Assembly (NCBI GenBank): GCA_964354365.1
Contig: CAYGZM010000027.1
Span: 1 to 34,710, forward strand
Length of the DNA stretch: 34,710 nucleotides
Direction of reading: 5' to 3'
Source: CAYGZM01 sp964354365
Lineage (GTDB): Bacteria; Planctomycetota; Phycisphaerae; Sedimentisphaerales; Anaerobacaceae
Made by a program: the position numbers and the translations under genes. Shown piece by piece: positions 13,384 to 20,923 of the stretch (the stretch's first letter is position 1; every line of letters starts with the position of its first letter). Under the pieces are notes generated by a model. It worked only from the letters and a program-made list of their open reading frames with translations. It made no database searches and was not told the DNA's origin.

Positions 13384-15887
13384 GAGGCAACGGGACCGCT
13401 GCAACGTTTATACGAGTGATGTCCCTAACAACATGGGGACTGGTGATTTTTTTACCGCTGGTGTTTCTTCTTGTTCAGGCGGTATCGGCCGGGTCGGAGC
13501 CGGGAACAGCCGGTCGGCTGCTGCCTTATGCTTTTCGTTCGTTTGGCCTGGCGGCGATTATCGCGGGGGCGGCTGTTGTGTTAGGATGGGTCCCCGGGCG
13601 GCTGCTGGGAACGTCACGCCGCAACAGTGACTTGCTTTTGCTGCTGCTGTTGATGCCGCTGGTTCTTCCGCAGTACGTGCTGTATTATGCCTGGAGCCTG
13701 CTGCTGACGCCTACGAGCAGCCTTGGGCAGTATCTATCGAGCAGAGCTGATGTTGCAAAGGCTGTGGGGACCGTTACGTCGTCGTCGGTTCTGATTCTCT
13801 GGTATTGGCCTTTGGCTGCCTTGCTGATGGCGCAGGGATGGCGGAACTTCGATAAGGCGATCCGGGATTGCGCATCGCTCGATGCGAACGGATTTGAGAT
13901 GTTTAGAAGTGTAACGCTGCCCTTGCTGAGGCTTCCTTTAATTCTGACTTTTGGCGCGTGCTTTGTTTTGGCTCTGTCGGAGTTCGCCACTTTCCATCTG
14001 GCGGGGATCCAGACCATCGGTGCGGAACTGGCGGTGCTGTATGAGCTGACGGGGTCGGAGGGATACGTCGTCAGGGCGGCGTGGCCGGTGGTGATTGTGG
14101 CGGCTGTTGTTGCGGTCGGACTGGGGCGGAGCAGCGGGGGCTGGGCTTCGCCGGACCCGGCGCTCGATACGGTCGAATTCAAATCGCAGAAGTGGCGATG
14201 GGGCGTTTTGTTGGGATTGATGGGGATTTCTGTAGTCGGTCCTCTATTCGTGCTGGTCGCCAATATCAGCGATTCACAGGCATTTCGGCAGTTTTTCAAG
14301 CTGCATTTGGACGAATTAGGCTGGTCGCTGTGGATATCGGTAGTCGCTGCCGCAGCGGCTTATTTGATTGCGCTGGGCGCCGTGTCGCTGGGGAGCACTG
14401 CGCAAGTGCGTCGGCCTGGGAGCGTCCGGCATAGGCTTTGGACCTGGCGGGAATTGTCGGGCCTTGGGGTGCGGACTACTATATTCCTTGCGATGTTTGT
14501 GCCGGCCTCTGTGGTTGCGGTTTCATTGCTGAAGCTGTTGGGTATGTCGCGTATGCCTGCGGGTGTACGGCAGGGCTGGTATATAGTCTCGGCGGGGCAG
14601 GCGGCACGGTTTGCCGGGGTAGCACTCGTCTTGCTGCTGTTGACGCAGGAGGCTCAGGAAAGGCGTCTGTCGGAGATGGCCTGGCTGGACGGCGCATCGC
14701 ATTTTCAAGCGTGGCGGCATGTGCAGTTGCCGCGGACGTGGCCGTTGGCTGTGGGGACTTTTATCCTCGTTATTATGTTGGGTATTACGGAATTGGCGGC
14801 GACGATGGTGCTGCTGCCGGCCGGATTGCCCAACTTCGCCCAGAGACTGCTCAACCAGATGCACTACGCGCGCGACCAGCAGGTAATCGCATCGTGTCTG
14901 GTGTTGATCTGCCTGTTTGTGGGGCTCAGCGGCGTTGTGGTGCTGATGCTGCGTGTGGTGCAGACACGGCGGGCGGCGGCGTTGTTGTTTCTGTGCGCGA
15001 CGGCAGTTGGCGCAGGCGGCTGCGACGCCAGAGGCGGTGGGGGCGAAGCGAGGGTGGTGGATGTTTTCGGGCAGGGCGGGCGTGGGCCGGGCCAGTTCGC
15101 ATATCCGCGGGCAATCGATATCGCCGCCGACAATACGCTGCTTGTTGTCGATAAGACCGGCAGGATACAGCGGCTTGATGCGAAGGGGAAATTCCTTAGT
15201 GTAATGAATATGCCGCAGATCGAGAAGGGCAAGCCCACGGGGCTGAGCATTCATCCGAACGGTAATATCTACGTGGCCGATACGCACTACCACAGGGTGG
15301 TGGTCTTCTCACCTGAGGGCGAAATAATAAGTGAGTTCGGCAAATTCGGTCAGGACGAAGGCTGCTTCATATATCCGACGGATGTGGCGTTTTCCAGAGA
15401 CGGGAAGGTCTATGTCAGCGAGTACGGCGGTAACGACAGAATAAGCGTTTTCACGGAGCAGGGGGGTTTTCTGTTTTCATTCGGGAGTCCGGGTTCGGGG
15501 CAGGGGCAGTTTTCCCGTCCGTCGGCGTTGTGCATCGACTACTCGCGAGAGCGGCTGTACGTTGCCGATGCGTGTAATCATCGCATTGCGGCATATACTC
15601 CGGATGGCGAGCTGCTCGAGTACATCGGGTCAGTTGGCCGGGATGCGGGGCAGCTTCGTTACCCGTACGATTTGGCGCTGCTCTCGGACGGGGCATTGGC
15701 GGTTTGCGAATTCGGGAATAATCGCATACAATTATTCAGCCCCGAAGGACGCAGCTTGGGCGTTTATGGCCGGCCCGGTCGAAGGCCGGGCGAACTGGCG
15801 TACCCGTGGGGCGTTGCGGTTGACCGGCGGGGCCGGGCGTTCATTGTCGATGCTGGCAACAACCGGATTCAGGTCTGGCAGCTATGA
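13380..15887 (+). CDS. ABC importer permease fused to an NHL-repeat beta-propeller
   Basis: Residues 1-535 form a two-half iron-type permease with about a dozen membrane segments. Both halves carry an EAA-type cytoplasmic loop: DCASLDANGFEMFRSVTLP near residue 162, and EMAWLDGASHFQAWRHVQLP near 432. After the last helix (HYARDQQVIASCLVLICLFVGLSG) the frame continues without a stop into a lipoprotein-like signal (RRAAALLFLCATAVGAGGC, Cys about 548). Six NHL blades follow to residue 835 (GQFAYPRAIDIAADNTLLVV, IYVADTHYHRVVVFSPEGEI and so on). Iron-type permeases normally end where the NHL part begins. The GTG start overlaps the binding-protein stop by 4 nt. The propeller should lie in the periplasm or at the outer face. 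Two genes fused by loss of a stop, or internal initiation of a separate lipoprotein, are alternatives. Confidence 0.85.
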   Translation: MRGNGTAATFIRVMSLTTWGLVIFLPLVFLLVQAVSAGSEPGTAGRLLPYAFRSFGLAAIIAGAAVVLGWVPGRLLGTSRRNSDLLLLLLLMPLVLPQYVLYYAWSLLLTPTSSLGQYLSSRADVAKAVGTVTSSSVLILWYWPLAALLMAQGWRNFDKAIRDCASLDANGFEMFRSVTLPLLRLPLILTFGACFVLALSEFATFHLAGIQTIGAELAVLYELTGSEGYVVRAAWPVVIVAAVVAVGLGRSSGGWASPDPALDTVEFKSQKWRWGVLLGLMGISVVGPLFVLVANISDSQAFRQFFKLHLDELGWSLWISVVAAAAAYLIALGAVSLGSTAQVRRPGSVRHRLWTWRELSGLGVRTTIFLAMFVPASVVAVSLLKLLGMSRMPAGVRQGWYIVSAGQAARFAGVALVLLLLTQEAQERRLSEMAWLDGASHFQAWRHVQLPRTWPLAVGTFILVIMLGITELAATMVLLPAGLPNFAQRLLNQMHYARDQQVIASCLVLICLFVGLSGVVVLMLRVVQTRRAAALLFLCATAVGAGGCDARGGGGEARVVDVFGQGGRGPGQFAYPRAIDIAADNTLLVVDKTGRIQRLDAKGKFLSVMNMPQIEKGKPTGLSIHPNGNIYVADTHYHRVVVFSPEGEIISEFGKFGQDEGCFIYPTDVAFSRDGKVYVSEYGGNDRISVFTEQGGFLFSFGSPGSGQGQFSRPSALCIDYSRERLYVADACNHRIAAYTPDGELLEYIGSVGRDAGQLRYPYDLALLSDGALAVCEFGNNRIQLFSPEGRSLGVYGRPGRRPGELAYPWGVAVDRRGRAFIVDAGNNRIQVWQL

Positions 15888-18841
15888 CGTATTCTTACGG
15901 CTTCTATTTCAGCCAGCCGTGGTGGCTGGCGGCGTGTATCCTATTGGCGGGGATTGTCTGGCTGGGATGCCGGAGCCTCACTGCGCTTGGTGGTTTGAGG
16001 CGGGTCCTTGCGATAGTCCTGCGCTGCCTGGTTGTGCTCATTCTAATTGCGCTGTTGGCGAGGCCCATGCTTACGAGGACAAGCCGGCGTCTCACCGTGA
16101 TTGCTGTGATCGACCGCAGCCAGTCGATTCCCGCCAATCTCCAGGAGGCAAGCCTGGATTACCTCTCGCGAGCGGTTGGGAGCAAAGCAGGGATGGATTT
16201 GCTGGCAGTGGTAGATGTTGCGGAGGTTGCGAGCATCTCGCAATTGCCTTCGGGCGAGACGTCGATCCGGGAGCGAAATACGACGCTTAACGGTCAGCAA
16301 ACCAGACTGTCGGCCGGTATTCAGATGGCAATGGCCATCGCACCTCCGGATACGGCGGTCAGGATATTGCTTGTTAGCGAGGGGAACGAGACGGCAGGCG
16401 ACCTGAAAGAGGCCGCCCGATTGGCGGCGGCGAACGGGATTCCCATCGACGTGCTGCCGCTGCGATACCAGTACGACAGGGAGGTTGTGTTCAGGCGGCT
16501 TGACACTCCGACGAAGGCGAGGAGCGGTCAGACGATTTCGCTGCGGTTTATTCTCAACAGCACGGCGGATGCCCGCGGAAAGCTTATGCTGAACCTGAAC
16601 GATAAGGCCGTCGATCTTGATCCGGACTCACCGGAAATTGCTGTTCCGGTTGAGCTGAAGCCTGGGACGAATGTGCAGACGATATCGGTGCCGGTCGGCA
16701 CGCGCGGGATGCACGAGTTCGAGGCGGTCTTTATGCCGGATGATGCGAACGATGATGTGATACTCGAAAACAACCGCGCCAGCGCGATGACGTACGTGGC
16801 CGGGCCGGGGCACGTTTTGGTGGTGGATACGGACGGTGCGACCAGCCAGAGATTACAAAAAGCGTTGGAGGATTCCGATATCGACGTTCGGTATAGTCCG
16901 GCGATTGCTTTTCCCGACAACTTGGCCAAGCTTATGGATACCGATGCGGTTATCCTCGTTAATACCGAATGCAGCAACTTCACCTACCAGCAGCAGGAGG
17001 TGCTTTGCCGGTACGTCAATGACTTAGGCGGAGGGCTGATTATGATAGGCGGACCGCAGGCGTTCGGAGCAGGGGGGTGGATAGGATCGCCCGTGGCCGA
17101 TATACTTCCGGTTGACCTTGATCCGCCGCAGAAAAAGCAGATGCCGAAAGGTGCGCTGGTGCTGATTATGCACGCCTGCGAGATGCCTCAGGGCAACTTC
17201 TGGGGCAAGAGGGTAGCGATCTCAGCGGTCAACGCTCTGAGCAAGATGGATCTGGTTGGTATCCTGGCGTATAACTGGCAGGGCGCGGGCGACTGGGTAT
17301 ATCCGCTTTCGCCGGTGGGGGATAAGGACGCGGCTGTTTCCGCCATTCAACAGATGGTGATGGGTGATATGCCGAGTCTGCAGGACCATTTGCAGCAGGC
17401 ATACAACAAGCTCAAGGATTGCGATGCGGCGCAAAAGCACGTAGTAGTAATCAGCGATGGCGACCCGACGGCGCCGACCGATGCGCTCTTAAGGCAGTGC
17501 AAGGATGCGGGGATTACGGTTACAGGCGTGGCTGTTTTTCCCCACGATCCGCGGCACGTCCTGAGCCTGATGCGTGTTGCGCAGGTCACAGGGGGGCGCT
17601 TCTATGACGTGAAAGACCCTGCACAGCTTCCGCAGATATTTATCAAAGAGGCGCAGGAGGTTCGCCGGGCGATGATTTTGGAGGAGAGCTTCACGCCCGC
17701 GATAACATACTCATTGAGCGAGATTATCAGGGGCTTGTCGGGTGGGCTTCCGCAGCTTGACGGTTACGTATTGACCGGGCCCAAGGGCGGGCTCAATCAG
17801 GTTGTCCTGGCGAGCCACCAGGCCGACCCGATATTGGCTACGTGCCAGTCGGGGCTGGGGCGCTGCGCCGTCTTCGCCAGCTCGGCCGACAGCCGATGGG
17901 CGTCCAACTGGCTGCAGTGGGGCGGGTTCGAGCGGTTCTGGGAGCAGACAGTCCGGTGGGCGGCCAAGCCGGCCCAGTCATCCGATTGCGAGGTATTCGC
18001 CGATGTACAGGGGCGACAGGTTACGGTCAACATCGAAGCAATTGACCCGGAAGGCAAATTCATACAGTTTGCGAATATCAACGGGCAGGTTATAGCACCG
18101 GATGTGTCAAGTGAGCCATTGCAACTGACGCAGATTGGTCCGGGGCAGTACGAGGGCCGCTTTCAGGGAACCGGCCCGGGCAGCTATATTGTGAATCTGC
18201 AGTACAGAAAGCTGGGCGAGGATGCGGAAACGCACGCTATGCAGACAACGGTGACTATTCCTTTTGCGCCGGAGTTTCGCGACCTGTCGGACAATGCGCC
18301 GCTGCTGGCGGAGGTCAGTGAGATTACGGGGGGCAATATTCTTCCGGACGATCCCAATCTGGCGACTGTGTATGATTATGCAGGCCTGAAGTTTCCCGAG
18401 AGCCAGATGCCGTTGACCAAGCCGTTGATGCTCCTCTGGCTGGCGTTGTTTTTGTTGGATGTTGCGGTGCGCAGGGTGGTTGTTGACTTTCGGGCCATGC
18501 TGCGGCGGGTTGTCTCCCTAGTCCGGGCGGTTAAGGGCGAGAAAAAGATCGACCAGACTCTTGAGCGGCTGAAGCTGCGGCGGCAGAAGCTGCGCGAGCA
18601 GCTTTCTGCTCGCAAGGCCGATGCGCTGGCCTCGAAGCGGTACGAGGTGAGCGAGAAATACCGGGGCGATTTGCCCCTGGCCGAGGCTGCCGAGAAGCCA
18701 AAGCCGGCGCCGCAGAAGAAGCCCGAAGAGGCAACCCCGGCAAAGGCCGCGGAACAGATCTCTCATATTGACAGACTGCTCAAGGCGAAACAGAAAGCGA
18801 CAGAGCGTAAAGACAACGAAAATAGTGCGGGTAATGAATAG
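15884..18841 (+). CDS. large VWA / GATase-like membrane protein
   Basis: The 985-aa protein has two N-terminal helices (residues 12-28 and 40-60), then a VWA-like domain whose MIDAS motif DRSQS is at residues 76-80. A GATase1-like region follows (VLVVDTDGATSQRLQKALED near 310, then GGGLIMIGGPQAFGAGGW near 382). A second Rossmann/VWA-like domain (from about 423; VVVISDGDPTAPTDALL near 520) lacks the first-strand DxSxS. Last come a beta-sandwich, one helix near 846-863 (LMLLWLALFLLDVAVRR) and a charged coiled-coil, Lys/Pro/Glu-rich cytoplasmic tail. Such proteins are encoded with MoxR and DUF58 genes. Its ATG overlaps the preceding stop by 4 nt. Likely a metal-dependent envelope adaptor that works with the MoxR ATPase. 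Details unknown. Confidence 0.82.
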   Translation: MTYSYGFYFSQPWWLAACILLAGIVWLGCRSLTALGGLRRVLAIVLRCLVVLILIALLARPMLTRTSRRLTVIAVIDRSQSIPANLQEASLDYLSRAVGSKAGMDLLAVVDVAEVASISQLPSGETSIRERNTTLNGQQTRLSAGIQMAMAIAPPDTAVRILLVSEGNETAGDLKEAARLAAANGIPIDVLPLRYQYDREVVFRRLDTPTKARSGQTISLRFILNSTADARGKLMLNLNDKAVDLDPDSPEIAVPVELKPGTNVQTISVPVGTRGMHEFEAVFMPDDANDDVILENNRASAMTYVAGPGHVLVVDTDGATSQRLQKALEDSDIDVRYSPAIAFPDNLAKLMDTDAVILVNTECSNFTYQQQEVLCRYVNDLGGGLIMIGGPQAFGAGGWIGSPVADILPVDLDPPQKKQMPKGALVLIMHACEMPQGNFWGKRVAISAVNALSKMDLVGILAYNWQGAGDWVYPLSPVGDKDAAVSAIQQMVMGDMPSLQDHLQQAYNKLKDCDAAQKHVVVISDGDPTAPTDALLRQCKDAGITVTGVAVFPHDPRHVLSLMRVAQVTGGRFYDVKDPAQLPQIFIKEAQEVRRAMILEESFTPAITYSLSEIIRGLSGGLPQLDGYVLTGPKGGLNQVVLASHQADPILATCQSGLGRCAVFASSADSRWASNWLQWGGFERFWEQTVRWAAKPAQSSDCEVFADVQGRQVTVNIEAIDPEGKFIQFANINGQVIAPDVSSEPLQLTQIGPGQYEGRFQGTGPGSYIVNLQYRKLGEDAETHAMQTTVTIPFAPEFRDLSDNAPLLAEVSEITGGNILPDDPNLATVYDYAGLKFPESQMPLTKPLMLLWLALFLLDVAVRRVVVDFRAMLRRVVSLVRAVKGEKKIDQTLERLKLRRQKLREQLSARKADALASKRYEVSEKYRGDLPLAEAAEKPKPAPQKKPEEATPAKAAEQISHIDRLLKAKQKATERKDNENSAGNE

Positions 18842-18861
18842 AGGCTTAGGAGATACTTGAA

Positions 18862-19887
18862 ATGTCAAAAGAACCGAAGAACGTTGAAGAGCTGTGTCGG
18901 GATTTTCGCAGGAAATTCGATTCGCTGCGGAAAGAGATAGGCAAGGTGATTGTCGGGCACGAGGACATTGTCGATAGCGTGCTTATCTGTCTGTTTTGCG
19001 GCGGCCACGTTCTGCTGGAGGGCGTGCCTGGGCTGGGCAAGACGCTTCTGGTGCGGACGCTGAGCTCGGTCTTTTCGCTGGAGTTTCGGCGCATTCAGTT
19101 TACGCCTGATTTGATGCCGGCGGACATCATCGGCACGAACATCGTGATGGAGGACCAGGCCACCGGCAGACGTCAGTTTGAGTTCCAGGCGGGGCCGATC
19201 TTCGGTCAGATAATTCTTGCCGACGAGATCAACCGTGCGACGCCGAAGACTCAATCGGCTATGCTCGAGGCTATGCAGGAACACTCGGTGACGACCAGCG
19301 GACAGGTCCGCAAGCTGCCCGAGCCGTTCATAGTCCTCGCCACGCAGAACCCGATCGAACAGGAAGGCACGTATCCCCTGCCTGAGGCGCAGCTTGACCG
19401 ATTCTTCTTCAAGCTGCTGGTGCCGTACAGTAACCGGGAGGAGCTGCGGAGCATCATAGACCGTACGACTACCGGCGCGGATCCGAAGGCAGGGGCCGTT
19501 CTGAACGCCGAGCAGATAATTGAGGCCCAGAATCTGGTCAAGCACGTCGTCATAGCCGAGCACGTGCAGGACTACGCGATTCGCTTGGTGCTGGCGACGC
19601 ATCCGCAGGGCGAGTTCGCGGCGGAGATAACCAACCGGTACGTTCGCTTCGGCGCGTCGCCGCGAGGCGTTCAGGCCCTGGTGCTCTCGGGCAAGGTGCG
19701 GGCGATGCTCGATGAGCGTTACCACGTGAGCTTCAGCGATATCGAGGCGTCTGTGCTGCCGGCTTTGCGGCACCGCATTCTGCTGAACTTCGAGGGCCAG
19801 GCAGAGGGCGTGAGCACAGATGACGTGCTCAGGGAGATAGTCCAAGGCACGCCCAAGGCTCTGGAGCAGAAACTTGACGTTCCGTAG
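18862..19887 (+). CDS. MoxR-family AAA+ ATPase
   Basis: The 341-aa protein has the full MoxR set: an N-terminal helix pair, IGKVIVGHEDIVDSVLICLF, Walker A GVPGLGKT at residues 54-61, IQFTPDLMPADIIGTNI, Walker B IILADEINRA near 117-126, LEAMQEHSVT, sensor 1 LATQNPIEQEGTYPLPEAQ near 158, sensor 2 region RYVRFGASPRGVQAL, and the C-terminal lid. MoxR ATPases act as chaperones for maturing metal-cofactor or envelope complexes through VWA-domain partners, several of which are encoded here. AGGAG sits seven to ten bases before the ATG. It follows the 985-aa gene by 20 nt and precedes the DUF58 gene by 88 nt, of which half is a palindromic repeat. Confidence 0.95.
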   Translation: MSKEPKNVEELCRDFRRKFDSLRKEIGKVIVGHEDIVDSVLICLFCGGHVLLEGVPGLGKTLLVRTLSSVFSLEFRRIQFTPDLMPADIIGTNIVMEDQATGRRQFEFQAGPIFGQIILADEINRATPKTQSAMLEAMQEHSVTTSGQVRKLPEPFIVLATQNPIEQEGTYPLPEAQLDRFFFKLLVPYSNREELRSIIDRTTTGADPKAGAVLNAEQIIEAQNLVKHVVIAEHVQDYAIRLVLATHPQGEFAAEITNRYVRFGASPRGVQALVLSGKVRAMLDERYHVSFSDIEASVLPALRHRILLNFEGQAEGVSTDDVLREIVQGTPKALEQKLDVP

Positions 19888-19916
19888 GCAATATAATGGT
19901 CGCTCGTGCGTATTGA

Positions 19917-19967
19917 TGTAGAGTGGGCTTCAGCCCACCAGTTCGGTGGGGCAAGCCCTACACTACC
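19917..19967. repeat. REP-like palindromic element
   Basis: The moxR-DUF58 spacer holds overlapping palindromes: GTGGGCT-TC-AGCCCAC (19923-19938), CCCACC (19934-19939) with GGTGGG (19945-19950), and outer arms GGGCTT (19925-19930) with AAGCCC (19953-19958), plus TGTAG with CTACA. The hairpins are mutually exclusive because they share bases. Sequences of this GGGCTTCAGCCC kind occur as dispersed repeats in planctomycete genomes, by my recollection. Only one copy was noticed in this window. Confidence 0.65.
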
Positions 19968-19975
19968 GGTGTGTT

Positions 19976-20890
19976 ATGGACAAGAGTAAAGCGACAACAT
20001 CACGAAAGAGACTGACGGATTTGCTGGATCCGGAGTTCATGAACCGGCTGGATTCGCTGGACGTTCTGAGCAGGAAGATTTTGCAGGGCAAGCTTCAGGG
20101 CGAGCGGCGGTCGAAGCGGCGGGGGCAGAGCGTCGAATTTGCGGACCATCGGCCTTACGTGGCGGGTGACGACCTGCGGTTTGTCGATTGGAACATATAC
20201 GGCCGGCTGGAGCAATTATTCCTGAAACTGTTCATAGAAGAGCAGGACCTTACCGTGCATATAGTTGTGGACGGAAGTGCGTCGATGAGCGTGGGCGAGC
20301 CTTCCAAGGAGCTTTTCATTAAGAAATTGGCTGCCGCTCTTGGATACGTCAGCTTGGTCAACAACAATCGGGTCAGCATAAGCGTGTTCGGGGACGGCGT
20401 TGTGGGGCAGCTTGCGAATATGCGGGGCCGAAACTATCTTCATCAGATGGCGGATTTTCTTCTGATGGCTCAATGCGACGGGGTTTCGCAGTTCGAGACG
20501 GCCTGCCGAGAGATTGCGAGCGGACGGATCGCCTCGGGTGTGATGATTGTATTGAGCGATTTTCTCTTTAAGGAAGGGTATGATTCGGGGCTGCGGCGGC
20601 TTATCGGCAGGCAGTACGACCTCTACGTTATCCAGGTGCTCTCGGCTCAGGAGCTGTCGCCCGATTTTGCAGGCGATTTGAAGCTCATTGATATCGAAGA
20701 TGCCGACGTTGCGGAGATAACGGTGAGCGCGGCGCTGGTGAAGTACTACAAACGAAACGTCACCGCCTATTGTAACGAATTGAAGGATTTCTGTGCCCGC
20801 CGCGGTGCGGTCTATGCGCTGGCGAACTCGGGCGACTCGGTCGAGTCGCTGGTGCTGAATTACCTGCGTCGGATTCGGCTGCTTCGCTGA
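19976..20890 (+). CDS. DUF58 domain protein
   Basis: The 304-aa protein shows the DUF58 core: LDVLSRKILQGKLQGERRS, then RRGQSVEFADHRPYVAGDD, LRFVDWNIYGRLEQLFLKLF, EEQDLTVHIVVDGSASMSVG with a VWA-like MIDAS (DGSAS), and a C-terminal alpha/beta region with VMIVLSDFLFKEGYDSGLRR. DUF58 proteins are encoded next to MoxR ATPases and are thought to be their VWA-type partners. The frame is open upstream to 19946, but that would begin inside the REP-like repeat, so I take the ATG at 19976. Its Shine-Dalgarno is weak. The end is 33 nt before the BatA-like gene. Confidence 0.92.
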   Translation: MDKSKATTSRKRLTDLLDPEFMNRLDSLDVLSRKILQGKLQGERRSKRRGQSVEFADHRPYVAGDDLRFVDWNIYGRLEQLFLKLFIEEQDLTVHIVVDGSASMSVGEPSKELFIKKLAAALGYVSLVNNNRVSISVFGDGVVGQLANMRGRNYLHQMADFLLMAQCDGVSQFETACREIASGRIASGVMIVLSDFLFKEGYDSGLRRLIGRQYDLYVIQVLSAQELSPDFAGDLKLIDIEDADVAEITVSAALVKYYKRNVTAYCNELKDFCARRGAVYALANSGDSVESLVLNYLRRIRLLR

Positions 20891-20923
20891 TGGCGGGGCG
20901 GCATTTGTTCGGAGTGTGCGTTT

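Noticed and set aside
12466..13404. 312-aa minus-strand open frame
   Set aside because: It is antisense to the well-supported substrate-binding protein and has the His/Arg-rich composition of a shadow frame.
18865..19845. 326-aa minus-strand open frame
   Set aside because: It mirrors the MoxR gene, which has all its motifs; the antisense product is Arg/His/Leu-rich with no domain.
19874..19897. TTGACG and TATAAT as a promoter before the DUF58 gene
   Set aside because: The spacing is only 12 bp, too short for a sigma70 promoter; the -35-like box is also inside the moxR coding end.
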